64,000 bases of DNA, from assembly GCA_028751875.1 (NCBI GenBank), contig CM054140.1, positions 20,920,993 through 20,984,992 on the forward strand, in the 5' to 3' direction. Shown in pieces: positions 37,301-49,300 of the stretch. This DNA is from Rapana venosa (Eukaryota > Mollusca > Gastropoda > Neogastropoda > Muricidae). The first letter of the stretch is position 1, and each line of letters starts with the position of its first letter. The notes under the pieces were generated by a model that made no database searches, was not told where the DNA came from, and worked only from the letters and a program-made list of their open reading frames with translations. A program made the translations under genes and the position numbers.

Positions 37301-40300
37301 ATCTGAGGTTCTCTAGTGGTGAGATTTTGCATAGACAACCGTTTTTCCCCACCAGTATTGTAGCAGCATTACAATGTCGAGGGTGGTGTTTAAACATGAT
37401 ATCTGTGAGCATGTATGTTGTGGGGTTTTTTTTCTAAATTTTTTCAGCCATTGCAACAGGCATGAAATGGCCTACGCTTTAGAAAGGTGGAATGGACTTC
37501 TAACATGTGTGCAAGATGTTTGGCGTATGTTAGCACATAGGGCCTTGGTTTATAGTGGCCCCTGTGGTCGGCGGGGCCATAAACAACAGGATTGGATTGG
37601 GTTGGAAAGACTTTAGGGGAAGTGGAGTCAGTACAGATGTTAGCTCCAGGGTAAAATCCCCTAAAACGGGCCCATCCACGGTGGCTCGATCCCTGGCCAT
37701 CAGATCACAAGCACAATGCTCAACCACTGTGCTATCCTGTCCCCACCCCCTGCCCAAGCAACCATTCAATACTGTGATAAAATGGCACATGTCATTACTT
37801 CTGTTATGCTTACAGATATAACTTCAGTAACGTTTGAAAGTTCATCCATTTGAAGTTTTGTGATTTTCAGTACAGTGTGTTTGGGGGGTGGGGGATGTTT
37901 CAGGTTGAACTCCGAAGAGTCAATACAGATGGTAACAGCCCTGGCCTTGCAGCTGATCCAGTGTGTGGTCAGGCTGCCCTCCCAGGACTCCTCCAGCCCC
38001 TCCACTGAAGAACCAGACCCCAAAAGGCAGCACAAAGTGAGTACTGTCCATGTGCAGACAAATAGAAGTAACGTCATATGCTTTCGCTGGAGCTCATATT
38101 GACGGTGAAAGTATCTTACACAGCCATGCACACACTCACAAATATGCGCACACTCACTCTCTCTCTCCACATAACATGCATGCATGCACATGCACACACA
38201 TTTTCCATCTGGAAATAAAACTTTGACTTGCACACACTTAAGCATCATTGTTCTCATTAGAAAAAGTCAGGGTTTTGCAAGACCTGCTCTCCCAAGTTCT
38301 TAGGCAAATGTACCTCACAATCCTCCCTCCCCACATTTTTGGGCATTTTACAGTATGACCTTTTTTCAAGTAATCATGTAATCCACGTAACAGGGTTTTT
38401 GAGGAGCAATTCTCTATATATTTTATGGAGGTTTTTTTAATCTGATGCGAACTTGAGCAGTTCCTGGAACCCAACTTCTATTTACATTTTTACAAATTTT
38501 ACCTATGTGTATTGCTTTGTGTTTGCAGGCAGGAAATGACAGTGATGTCGTCATTGTCACATCCTATGAAACGGCCATGAGAACAGCCTACAATTTCTTG
38601 ACGGTCTTCCTCAAAAAGTAAGTGTTGAATTACATTGGTGAACCATCACCCCTCCCCAGCTCAGCTGCAACATTGACATAATCATAGGATCAAATATTGG
38701 TTTCTTCATTTTTTTGTGATTGAGTATGTCAGAAGTTTTAGCAGGGTAATGAACATGAAAAACCCCCACAGGATAGTGCATATTTTATTCTCTTAGTGGT
38801 AGAGGCACTTTTCCCCATGAAAATTCTCATAGATTATTTGTGGAAATGGCCAGGTTTTATCATAACGTGCCATTTGGTCTGTGCTGACAGCATTAAGCCA
38901 GAAGTCATTGAGTCGGTATAGTGTAACTGATGTGTCACATTGTTCACTGACACTGTTCACCACTCTGTTGACAGATGCACGACAAAAGGAGAGGAGGACT
39001 ACCGGCCCCTGTTTGAAAACTTTGTCCAGGACTTGCTGTCCACCGTCAACAAGCCTGAGTGGCCATCTTCAGAGCTGCTGCTCAGCTTGCTGGGCAGGAT
39101 CCTGGTGAGTGGAGTTTCAGTCATACTATCAGTCACAACTTCATTAACCCCCCAGATATCTCGGCCATTGTCAAGACGCGAAGAAGTGCATCCAGGAATG
39201 CTAGTGCTGTTTGGTTCTGTCAGGTTGTGATCAACTTATACCAAGCTTTGTTGTTGCTTTTTTAAATATTGCACAATCCTTGCCTCATTGCCTCTGTCAT
39301 TGTTTATATGAACCAGATTGAGCCTCTCAAACTCCTCCTCACTATCAATATTGTTAAAAATTTCATGAAATATACCATGAAAATTTGGGTGCAAAGTTGT
39401 CTACCATTTTTCTTGAGCATGAGAGATTGATGATCACGGCTGGATTCTCCATTTGCTTTTAGTTCAATTTGTTGTGCTCTGTCATGCTTCATTCCAGTTA
39501 TACTTAGATGCAAACTGCTGCCCATTTCAATAAAAGAGTGCATGTTTACACTTGGCACGTATCTACATGGTTGCAATGTCTGAAGTTAATCATAAACATC
39601 CTTTGCTTCAGGTTGCCAATATGGGGAAGTATAAAACAAACACCAAAAGAGGGTGTTGAAAAAAGGTTGTTGACTGTATGGATGAAAATTTGTCTTGCGT
39701 GAAATATCAGCTGAAAGACACGTTCTTTAATGTTACTTTTTTTTTTTATAAACTCACTCAGGATGGCCAATTCTCTCCCTTGCTTTTCCCCACAGATGGC
39801 CCATTTGTAATGGTTAGTATAAAAAAAAAAATCCATAAAAAATACAAAACACATAGTAAGAAAATGAAATTTTCTGAACTTATGAATAACATGCTGGGTT
39901 AGTACATATAAAAAATTGGATCCCTGCTATTTTGCGCTGAGTTTGCTTCTGATGCCGTGTTTGACACGTATGCAAAAATGCTGGGCGTGTTGGCTACTCT
40001 GCAACCGCGAACAAAGAGCTCGGAATCACCCGAAAACTCACTGCATTCGACCTTGGACAGGCTCACGAAGCTATGTTTAGCTGCATGAGTCATAGTATCA
40101 TGCGGCCGCCGCGTGAAAAATCTGCAAACAGCAAATCGGCTATAGCGGTGAGTCGTCCAAAACCGTGGCTTTACACTGATCCGCTATAGCGGACAGCTGT
40201 CCTCTGAGAGTTAAGATGTGTATTTGTGACCAAAGTAACAAATGTTCATGGATTGGCATGATTGATGTGTTGATTACAGGTTCAGCAGTTCAGCAGCAAG

Positions 40301-43300
40301 TCCACAGACACCTCCCTTCGAGTGGCCTCACTGGAGTATCTGGGCATTGTAGCTGCCCGCCTCAGGAAGGACGCCATTTCCAGCCACCTCAACCAGGAGG
40401 TCATCAATGACATTGTGCAGAAGGTAATCTGTATTTGCCTTGATAGCTCATAAGAAGTGAATATTAAAATGAAACAAAATGGCTGAATGTAAGTCATTGT
40501 AAAGATTTGTAGACTGATAGTTTGGTATCAGTATTGTCTTTAGCTGATGTGATTAATGTTATAATAAACTTTATCCTTATTTTCACAGTAAAAATGATAT
40601 TTCTATGTCTTTCCTGCGGGATGAATTCCACTCTCGAAAGTAGCGGCACATTCCCCAGCTTAACACCCCGAGGTTACTCAGAATATGCACACTTGACACA
40701 CTCATCCCACCAAGGAATCACTGATATTGGAAGTACACACTGGATGAGAGGTGCTCAATATGTTTGTGACTTTTCAAGTACCTCGACACAGGCAGCCATA
40801 CTCCCAACTTCAGAGAAATGCACAATCAAAAGTAACTGTCCATATTTTTCTCAGTGAAAGAGGATGAGATCCAAGAGATGGAAAGTACTGGTTGAAATAT
40901 TTGTGTAATTTATTCTTTATTATGAAATTAAGAAATTAACATGATTTGGTGTCATTTAGTACAAATAGATTATTTGTGTATTGAATTGAAACAGAAATAT
41001 TCAGATGGATGGGTGGGGCTCACACTGCTTCTCAAACCCTCCGTTTAGTTTCCCAGCCAAAGTTCATGACTGGCAGCTGGCAGGGCGTGGATATAAATAA
41101 ACAGGGCAAAAGGAAAGGCAGCACTAGCCGCTTGCAGCTGTAGCCGTGTTCAGCCGTAAATTACCCTTGTGTCTTTCACACATCCTCTTGCACAGTGAAT
41201 TGTTTAAAAATGACAAGCAAAGCACTCTTTAAAATGAGCTTTAAACGAGCTTTCTTTTGACTCCAAACTCCATGTACTTTCTTTCATACTGGTTGATGTG
41301 ACAGCAGTTCAAACAGACATGAAGATAAACAGGAGAGGTGCAGGAAGAAACACAATCACAAAAAACACACATTTCTAACTCTCTCTCTAAAAAAGCATAT
41401 ATTTATATTATATAAACAATGAACATAGAGAAAACATTGAATATGTCTGCATGCAGACTAACCTTTTGGGGGGGCGGCGGAATTTGAACCTGTTGGCAGA
41501 ACGAGGCCATAAATAAACGCACCGTAGCGGCTACCAGCTACTGCGCGCGGCCAGCGCCGTGAGAGGCAGGGTGATGGAGAGTGTGGGGAGAGAGTCTGCC
41601 GCAGTCATTAGTGTCAGCTTTCTGACTTCTCTATAAACACTCCTGCTGGTCAGGCATTACAGCACGTACACAGTCTACTGTTTCATCAGCTTTTAGCGGT
41701 ATCCTTGCTACAGCTGAAGGTTTGTTCATGAACCAATTCCAGTACAGCTCATAATTATAACCCCGAGAACACAGTAGAAAACAAATGTCTTGTCAGTATC
41801 CTATACTGTCATCAAGCCAAGATACCTCACAAATGGCTCAGGTTTTTATTTCACTGATGTTTCTGATACTATTCAAAAAGCATTTTCTGATCCTGTTAAG
41901 AAATTGTTGTGATCAAATGTTTATCTACTTATCAGTCCTGTGTTGTGTAAAAAAACAAATTGCACACAGGCCTACACTTTGACATCAAAGCAACACCCAA
42001 AAAAAAGCAGAAAGAAAACACACACACACACAAAACGGATGACAAAATTTACAAAACTGCATATACACGGGAACTAGATTTTTTAAAAAGCACATGAGTG
42101 GTTATTCCATTATCCTTGAAATAAAAGAATAAGCAAAATAAATAAACACACACACACATGAGCGCACGTGCACACACACACACATACACACACAAGCAGA
42201 CAAACATACACACACAAAATGGCATAAATACATATACGCATACCCTATACTCACACATACGCGCGCACGCACACTCATACACGCGCGCGTGTGCACACCA
42301 CACACAACTACAAGAAGATGCCCACGGCACACATGTGCTTGAGAAAACTAACAACTTGAAACTGACACACAGCCAGGAAGCACCTGGCACATGTAGGTGC
42401 TGTGGCCGATCACACAAACACACACACACACACACACGTTCACACATGCATACACGCACGCACACACGTGTGCGCGAACACACACCACGCGCAAACGCAA
42501 CGCGCGCGCCCACAGCACGCACGCACACTCACATCCCCGCACCACACACACAATAACACACACACGCAGGCATGCAGGGACGCACACACACACACAAAGT
42601 AGATCTCTCCCCCCCCCCCCCCCCTCTCTCTCTCTCCTCCCCCCTCTCTCTCTCTCTCTCTTATGCAGTCTCCTATTTTAGGGTTGTCTGAAGACTTACT
42701 TACTTACACACACACAGAGGAGAGAGAGAAAACACACAAACACTCAGCCCTTCGTTTCTTGGGAAACACCGTGTTTGTAAAAAAAATGTTTAAAATTAGT
42801 TAACCTAATTAGCTGTACAACCGTCACCACAAACAAGTAAAGCAGGTATTAAAGTTTTGTTCACTAAAGTATGAGTACTGTACAAATCAAGTAGGACATC
42901 CAGCAGCGAATGATAAATAAGCCTTTCAAATAAAAATTCGCCCAGTCGCTAATAGACAGCAAAGAAGGAATGTGTGCTGGCACTGCGAGACGCTGGACTT
43001 GGACCCCTGACCGCGCGGTGCCTAGATAGCAGCCAGATGGTATTTAGGTTACGGAGGGAAAGTGCCAGCCGCAAACTAAAGAGTCGGGTTTTTCCTGTTT
43101 TGAGCAGCTGTGCTCAGCGCTGAGAATGTATGTGCCTTTGGGAACTGAAAGATGAATTTCCTGGTTCTAACATGGGTAAAGTCATAATATGCGGTATGTA
43201 TGTCTTTGACAGGTCAGTGAAGAAGACGAAGAAGAGCAGGCCTCTACGCGCAGCAAAAAGAAAACGGTATGTGGCAGCATTCTGGATGTGTCTCATGCTG

Positions 43301-46300
43301 GATTTCTATCACTTGATGATAACTTTATTCTGTGGATAAGGGGTGAATGGTAAGGATACTGAAGGTAGTAAACTGGTTGTATTGTCTTGTGCATTGTTAA
43401 TGTATTTTAGGGAGAGGAGCGGAGGGTATTGACTTACAGTTGAGATCTTTGTTTCTGTTATAGAAACCAGCTGGGGATGTGACACAGAGCCTACAGGAAT
43501 CCATCTTGGAGTACTTGTCCTACAACGGACAGAGTGAACCAGCTCTTCAGGTGAGTCTGCTTGCCACCTTTTTGGGGGGGGGGGGTTTAACCCTTGACTG
43601 GGCACAGCATCCCAAAGTAAAAAGTCTGGCCTTTGGGCAAAACAGCCAAAAGTGTCCGCTAACATTCAGCAATGGTACATCCAGACTTTGAAATTCCTGC
43701 CAATCTCGCTTCAGAGCCCATGAAAGTGAAAACAACAAGACTTCCTACAATTCCTTTTATGTATAGTGTGGGAAATTTTGTAGGGGAAAAAAATTGCAGT
43801 TTTTCCCAAGATGGACACTGTCTTCGAATCGGATATTTTACAATTGTTATAATGGCTTTCATACTGAAAATATCATACTGTGAAATGTGTCTCCAAGCTC
43901 AAGTATCAATATAAGTGGTCCTAGTGTTGTATGCACTTCTGACTGACACAGATTCAAGTTATACTATAGTTCACAACCTGATATATTCTGTGAATTGGTT
44001 GCTATTTTAAGTAGGACTTTGAGACAGTTGCAGCTTGACTATAAAGTTTGTATGTTTGTCATATGCATGTTGATTGTCATATGTATTGGGGGGGGGGGTT
44101 TCCATTATTTTAATGTCAGTAAGCTTTTTTTTGGTTTGTTAGTTTTCATGTATCCTGAATTCAACTAAAGAGTTGGCTTGTTTTGGCTGGTTGGTTGTAT
44201 TTTTCTCTACACTCAAAGGACTTCTTGCTACATTTTTTCCTGCTCCTTATTTAGACAAATGCCTTTTTTCCTTCAGTCAGATCGTTGACTTGGACAGATC
44301 TCTTCATTTTTCAATGATTATTTTTTGTTTTTGTGTGGTAAATCTCTGATTTTTATGTGTAAAGTAATAAAATAAAACATACTAAAACAAAAGCAGAAAA
44401 GTAAAGAAAATTAGCAGCAATAAAATCAAAGGAAAAAACTTCAGTAGCTATGCTGATCTTTTTATGTAGCTTTCTTTGTTTTGTTTTTTGTACATTTTTT
44501 TCTTTGGTGGGGAAAAAGAGATGAAAGTACTGAATGGTGGTTGCAGTTTGCCCGTCAGTTCTACGTGGCCCAGTGGTACAGGGACACCACTGTGGAGGCA
44601 GAAAAGAAGATCAAACAGCAGCAGAACACATCGGGCTCCGATGAAGAAGACTTCAATGAAACAGAGGCTGAAACGACGACAGAAGTCATGCAGAATGTGG
44701 AGAAAAGAAAAAACTTCCTGTTGTCTCAGATTGCTTCTACACAAAACACGTTGGCAACATACAGGTACTGTTAAGCTTCTGCTCATTGACTGTAGGTCAG
44801 TTTGTTGGCTATAAGTTGGTAGGTTTAAGTGTTGAGAGTTAGGATTACATGGCATTTCAGGAGTACTGCCAATGCTTTCATTGATAGACAAATGTGACTT
44901 TAGAATGGAATGTAAAATCTTAGTGTTTTCCAGTTAGTTTTTACATGTGTGCCAGTAACTATATCAATTATTTTTATTTCTGGGTGTTAAGATTTCAAGT
45001 TGTTGGACATTACTTTTTGTGAAGAAAACTGTGAAGCAGAGAATCTGACTGGCTTATTAGTATTCAGCTGTTGTCATGGCTAGAAATAGCAGCTGTTAGT
45101 ATGAAAATCTCAGTCATCCTAAACCAACTCTTTGTTTGGACTTCCCTGATATGGCTTGGAGTGGTCAGGTAGACTTCAAGCCAGAAAAAAAAAAGGTAAT
45201 GATTAATCAGTTCTGCATTAGTAAAACACGTTATCACTGGAAGTGTGTAGAGAATAAAACTGAATTTGTTTTGTTGCAGGCCGTCTCCCAGCAAGCTGGA
45301 TTATGATAGCGCTTGTCTTGTGGCCCGCTACCTGTCTTCCAAAAGACCCTTCGCTCAGAGTTTTGATGTGTACCTCACTCAGGTAAACTGCTTCAGCTTA
45401 TGTCATTCTCTCTCTTCCCAAAATCAAGAGTAGTGTGCGTTTGGGTTCCTGTCATTTGCATGTTATTCAATATTGGATATGTGTACTTATTGAAATGTAC
45501 ATGTATGCCAGGGCTGCCCACTGCTACAATTAGTTTCTATGGAGAATGATATAGCACTACAGTCGCATGTTAAAAAGTATTATTTCTTCTGATTGTTATG
45601 CTATCATCATTGATTTGTGGGTGTGTTTTTTTCATTTTAACACAGCTGCACTGTCAAATCGCCATTCTTCTTTGTCAGGATGGTCACATCTGTGCAACGT
45701 GTTTTCATCAGGATAAGAAGAAAGATGAAGTAATTTGTCTCAGTAACTACCCACCAGAGCATACAAGAGTACCCAAGAGTATGCATTTACAAATAATAAG
45801 GTAACAAATATACTCCTTGATGTTGCCCATTTCAAGCCCTGCGTAATACTTTTGTTTTCAGTTAGAACATAGTATAAATTTCTTTGAGCATAGAGATTTG
45901 GAAAAAGTAGATTGACAGAATAAAAGATGTCATGGTACTCTGTGCAGATCCTGAAAGTGCTGAGTGAGACTGCCGTTGCCGTCAGAACCAAAGCCATGAA
46001 GTGCCTCACAGCCGTCGTCGAGTCCGATCCTGGGATTCTGGCTCGAGTATGTTTTATCATGAAAGAAAAAAAATGTGTTTGCTTTTATTTCCAAAATAAG
46101 ACATTGTTCTGTCGTGCATTTTGAATTCATACAAGTTGTTTCTATTTTTCACACAGTTAGCTAGGATTGTTAGCTTGTTAGGATTAATTTTGAAAGAAAC
46201 CACAAAGATATTAGGTTTGCTGTCCATAAGTCAGATGTATTAAAAATGTGACACATGCGTTATGTTGCATCACTTGTGATAGCAATATTTTACTCCTTCA

Positions 46301-49300
46301 GTTACTGTCCTGTATACATCACCTATAGTCAAAACCTTTTCTTTAAACATGTGATGAAATAGTTTCGAGGTTTAGTCCTTGATTTTAATTTTAAACATTA
46401 ATCTACAAAGTGTATGGCCATGTATTTGGTTTGGAAGACTTGGAAAGTAACTGCCTGGTTTGCTCTCTAGACTTGGAAAGTAACTGCCTGGTTTGCACTG
46501 TAGACTTGGAAAGTAACTGCCTGGTTTGCTCTCTAGACTTGGAAAGTAACTGCCTGGTTTGCTCTCTAGACTTGGAAAGTAACTGCCTGGTTTGCTCTGT
46601 AGACTTGGAAAGTAACTGCCTGGTTTGTTTGCTCTGTAGACTTGGAAAGTAACTGCCTGGTTTGCTCTGTAGACTTGGAAAGTAACTGCCTGGTTTGCTC
46701 TGTAGACTTGGAAAGTAACTGCCTGGTTTGTTTGCTCTGTAGACTTGGAAAGTAACTGCCTGGTTTGCTCTCTAGACTTGGAAAGTAACTGCCTGGTTTG
46801 CTCTGTAGACTTGGAAAGTAACTGCCTGGTTTGCTCTGTAGACTTAGAAAGTAACTGCCTGGTTTGCTCTCTAGACTTGGAAAGTAACTGCCTGGTTTGC
46901 TCTGTAGACTTGGAAAGTAACTGCCTGGTTTGCTCTGTAGACTTGGAAAGTAACTGCCTGGTTTGCTCTCTAGACTTGGAAAGTAACTGCCTGGTTTGCT
47001 CTCTAGACTTGGAAAGTAACTGCCTGGTTTGTTTGCTCTCTAGACTTGGAAAGTAACTGCCTGGTTTGCTCTGTAGACTTGGAAAGTAACTGCCTGGTTT
47101 GCTCTGTAGACTTGGTTAGTAACTGCCTGGTTTGCTCTGTAGACTTGGTAAGTAACTGCCTGGTTTGCTCTGTAGACTTGGAAAGTAACTGCCTGGTTTG
47201 TTTGCTCTGTAGACTTGGAAAGTAACTGCCTGGTTTGTTTGCTCTGTAGACTTGGAAAGTAACTGCCTGGTTTGCTCTGTAGACTTGGTTAGTAACTGCC
47301 TGGTTTGCTCTGTAGACTTGGAAAGTAACTGCCTGGTTTGTTTGCTCTGTAGACTTGGAAAGTAACTGCCTGGTTTGCTCTCTAGACTTGGAAAGTAATC
47401 TTGTGACCTGGTTTGTTTGCTCTGTAGACTTGGAAGTAACTGCCTGGTTTGCTCTCTAGACTTGGAAAGTAACTGCCTGGTTGTTTGCTCTGTAGACTTG
47501 GAAAGTAACTGCCTGTTTGCTCTGTAGACTTGGAAAGTAACTGCCTGGTTTGCTCTGTAGATTTGGAAAGTAATGCCTGGTTTGCTCATCTAGACTTGGA
47601 AAGTAACTGCCTGTTTGCTCTTAGACTTGGAAAGTACTGCCATGGTTTGCTCTCTAGACTTGGAAAGTAACTGCCTGTTTTGCTCTTAGACTTTGGAAAG
47701 TAACTGCTGGTTTGCTCTCTAGACTTGGAAAGTAACTGCCTGGTTTGCTCTCTAGACTTGGAAAGTAACTGCCTGGTTTGCTCTGTAGACTTGGAAAGTA
47801 ACTGCCTGGTTTGCTCTACGTAGACTGGAAAGTAACTGCCTGGTTGTTTGCTCTGTAGACTTGGAAAGTAACTGCTGGTTTGCTCTTAGACTTGGAAAGT
47901 AATGCCTGGTTTGCTCTTAGACTTGGAAGTAACTGCTGGTTTGCTCTGTAGACTTGGAAAGTAACTTGCCTGGTTTGCTCTGTAGACTTGGAAAGTAACT
48001 GCCTGGTTTGCTCTGTAGACTTGGAAAGTAACTGCCTGGTTTGTTTGCTCTGTAGACTTGGAAAGTAACTGCCTGGTTTGCTCTGTAGACTTGGAAAGTA
48101 ACTGCCTGGTTTGTTTGCTCTGTAGACTTGGAAAGTAACTGCCTGGTTTGTTTGCTCTGTAGACTTGGAAAGTAACTGCCTGGTTTGCTCTGTAGACTTG
48201 GAAAGTAACTGCCTGGTTTGCTCTCTAGACTTGGAAAGTAACTGCCTGGTTTGCTCTGTAGACTTGGAAAGTAACTGCCTGGTTTGCTCTCTAGACTTGG
48301 AAAGTAACTGCCTGGTTTGCTCTGTAGACTTGGAAAGTAACTGCCTGGTTTGCTCTGTAGACTTGGAAAGTAACTGCCTGGTTTGCTCTGTAGACTTGGA
48401 AAGTAACTGCCTGGTTTGTTTGCTTTCTCCACAGAACGACATGCAGCGTGGAGTCCACGGGCGCTTCCTGGACCAGTCCACGTCAGTGCGTGAGGCAGCA
48501 GTGGAACTTGTGGGCAAGTTCATTCTCATCCGTCCAGAACTCATACCCAAGTACTACGACATGCTCTCTGAGCGAATTCTTGACACTGGCATTAGTGTGA
48601 GAAAAAGAGTCATCAAGATTTTTAAAGACATTTGTATAGAACAACAAGACTTCAATAAGATTCCTGAAATGTGTGTGAAAATGATTCGGCGGGTCAACGA
48701 TGAAGAAGGAATCAAGGTGAGTAATAGAATACAGAGAGTGAATTGGGGGGGGTTATATTTGTGTGTGTGTGTGTGATATATACAGAGAGAGAGAGAGAGC
48801 ATGTGTGCATACATTCTCTTCTGTCATTTGTCTCTTCACTAAAAAGGATCTTGCCTGTCTCACCGCTACACTGATTATCACTTCCATGCCCTACCAAGTG
48901 GCTCAGTTTTCATTTTTGTCACAAGTTGCTGATGCAAAGTATGTTCTCCATGAGTCTGGAGGTGTGCCTTTCTTTTTGCCTCTGTATTTGCTTGAGGGGA
49001 CAGGATAGCTCAGTGGTCGGAGCACTCGCTTTCCCCCAGCCAAGTTAAGCAGCGTTGAGCGTGGTTACCAGTTGGATGGGTGACCGTTTACGCGCCTTGG
49101 CTTTACTACAGTTCACCCAGCTGTAAATGGGTACCTGCCCTCTTTAGGGTCAGGGAAGATAAAGCAGCGAGGGAGAGGAGATGGGCGCCGCCCTCAATAC
49201 GCTGGCCCTAGAGAAGTGAGGTCTCTGACGCCTCGCTCCCCTACGACCTTATAGGTTATGAGACTCCTTTACCTTTTACCTTTTTATTTGCTTGAACAAT

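Noticed and set aside
40522..40857. 111-codon + strand ORF in intron 22
   Set aside because: No conserved block, no splice signal linking it in phase, and exons 22 and 23 join correctly without it.
42049..42681. Several His/Thr- and Cys/Val-rich ORFs
   Set aside because: They derive from the CA/CG simple repeat on both strands.
46427..48427. CRISPR-like array of about 33-bp repeats
   Set aside because: Units are head to tail without unique spacers and lie in an intron of an animal gene, so this is a minisatellite.
46410..48550. Cysteine-rich repeat proteins on + and Gln/Ser-rich repeat proteins on - across the minisatellite
   Set aside because: They are translations of a 33-bp tandem repeat whose length is a multiple of three, and they lie in an intron. 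No start, homology or independent coding signal was seen.
48996..49100. A functional tRNA or 5S rRNA gene
   Set aside because: Only promoter-like parts are present, with no complete cloverleaf or full-length 5S, and the element has SINE-type target duplications.
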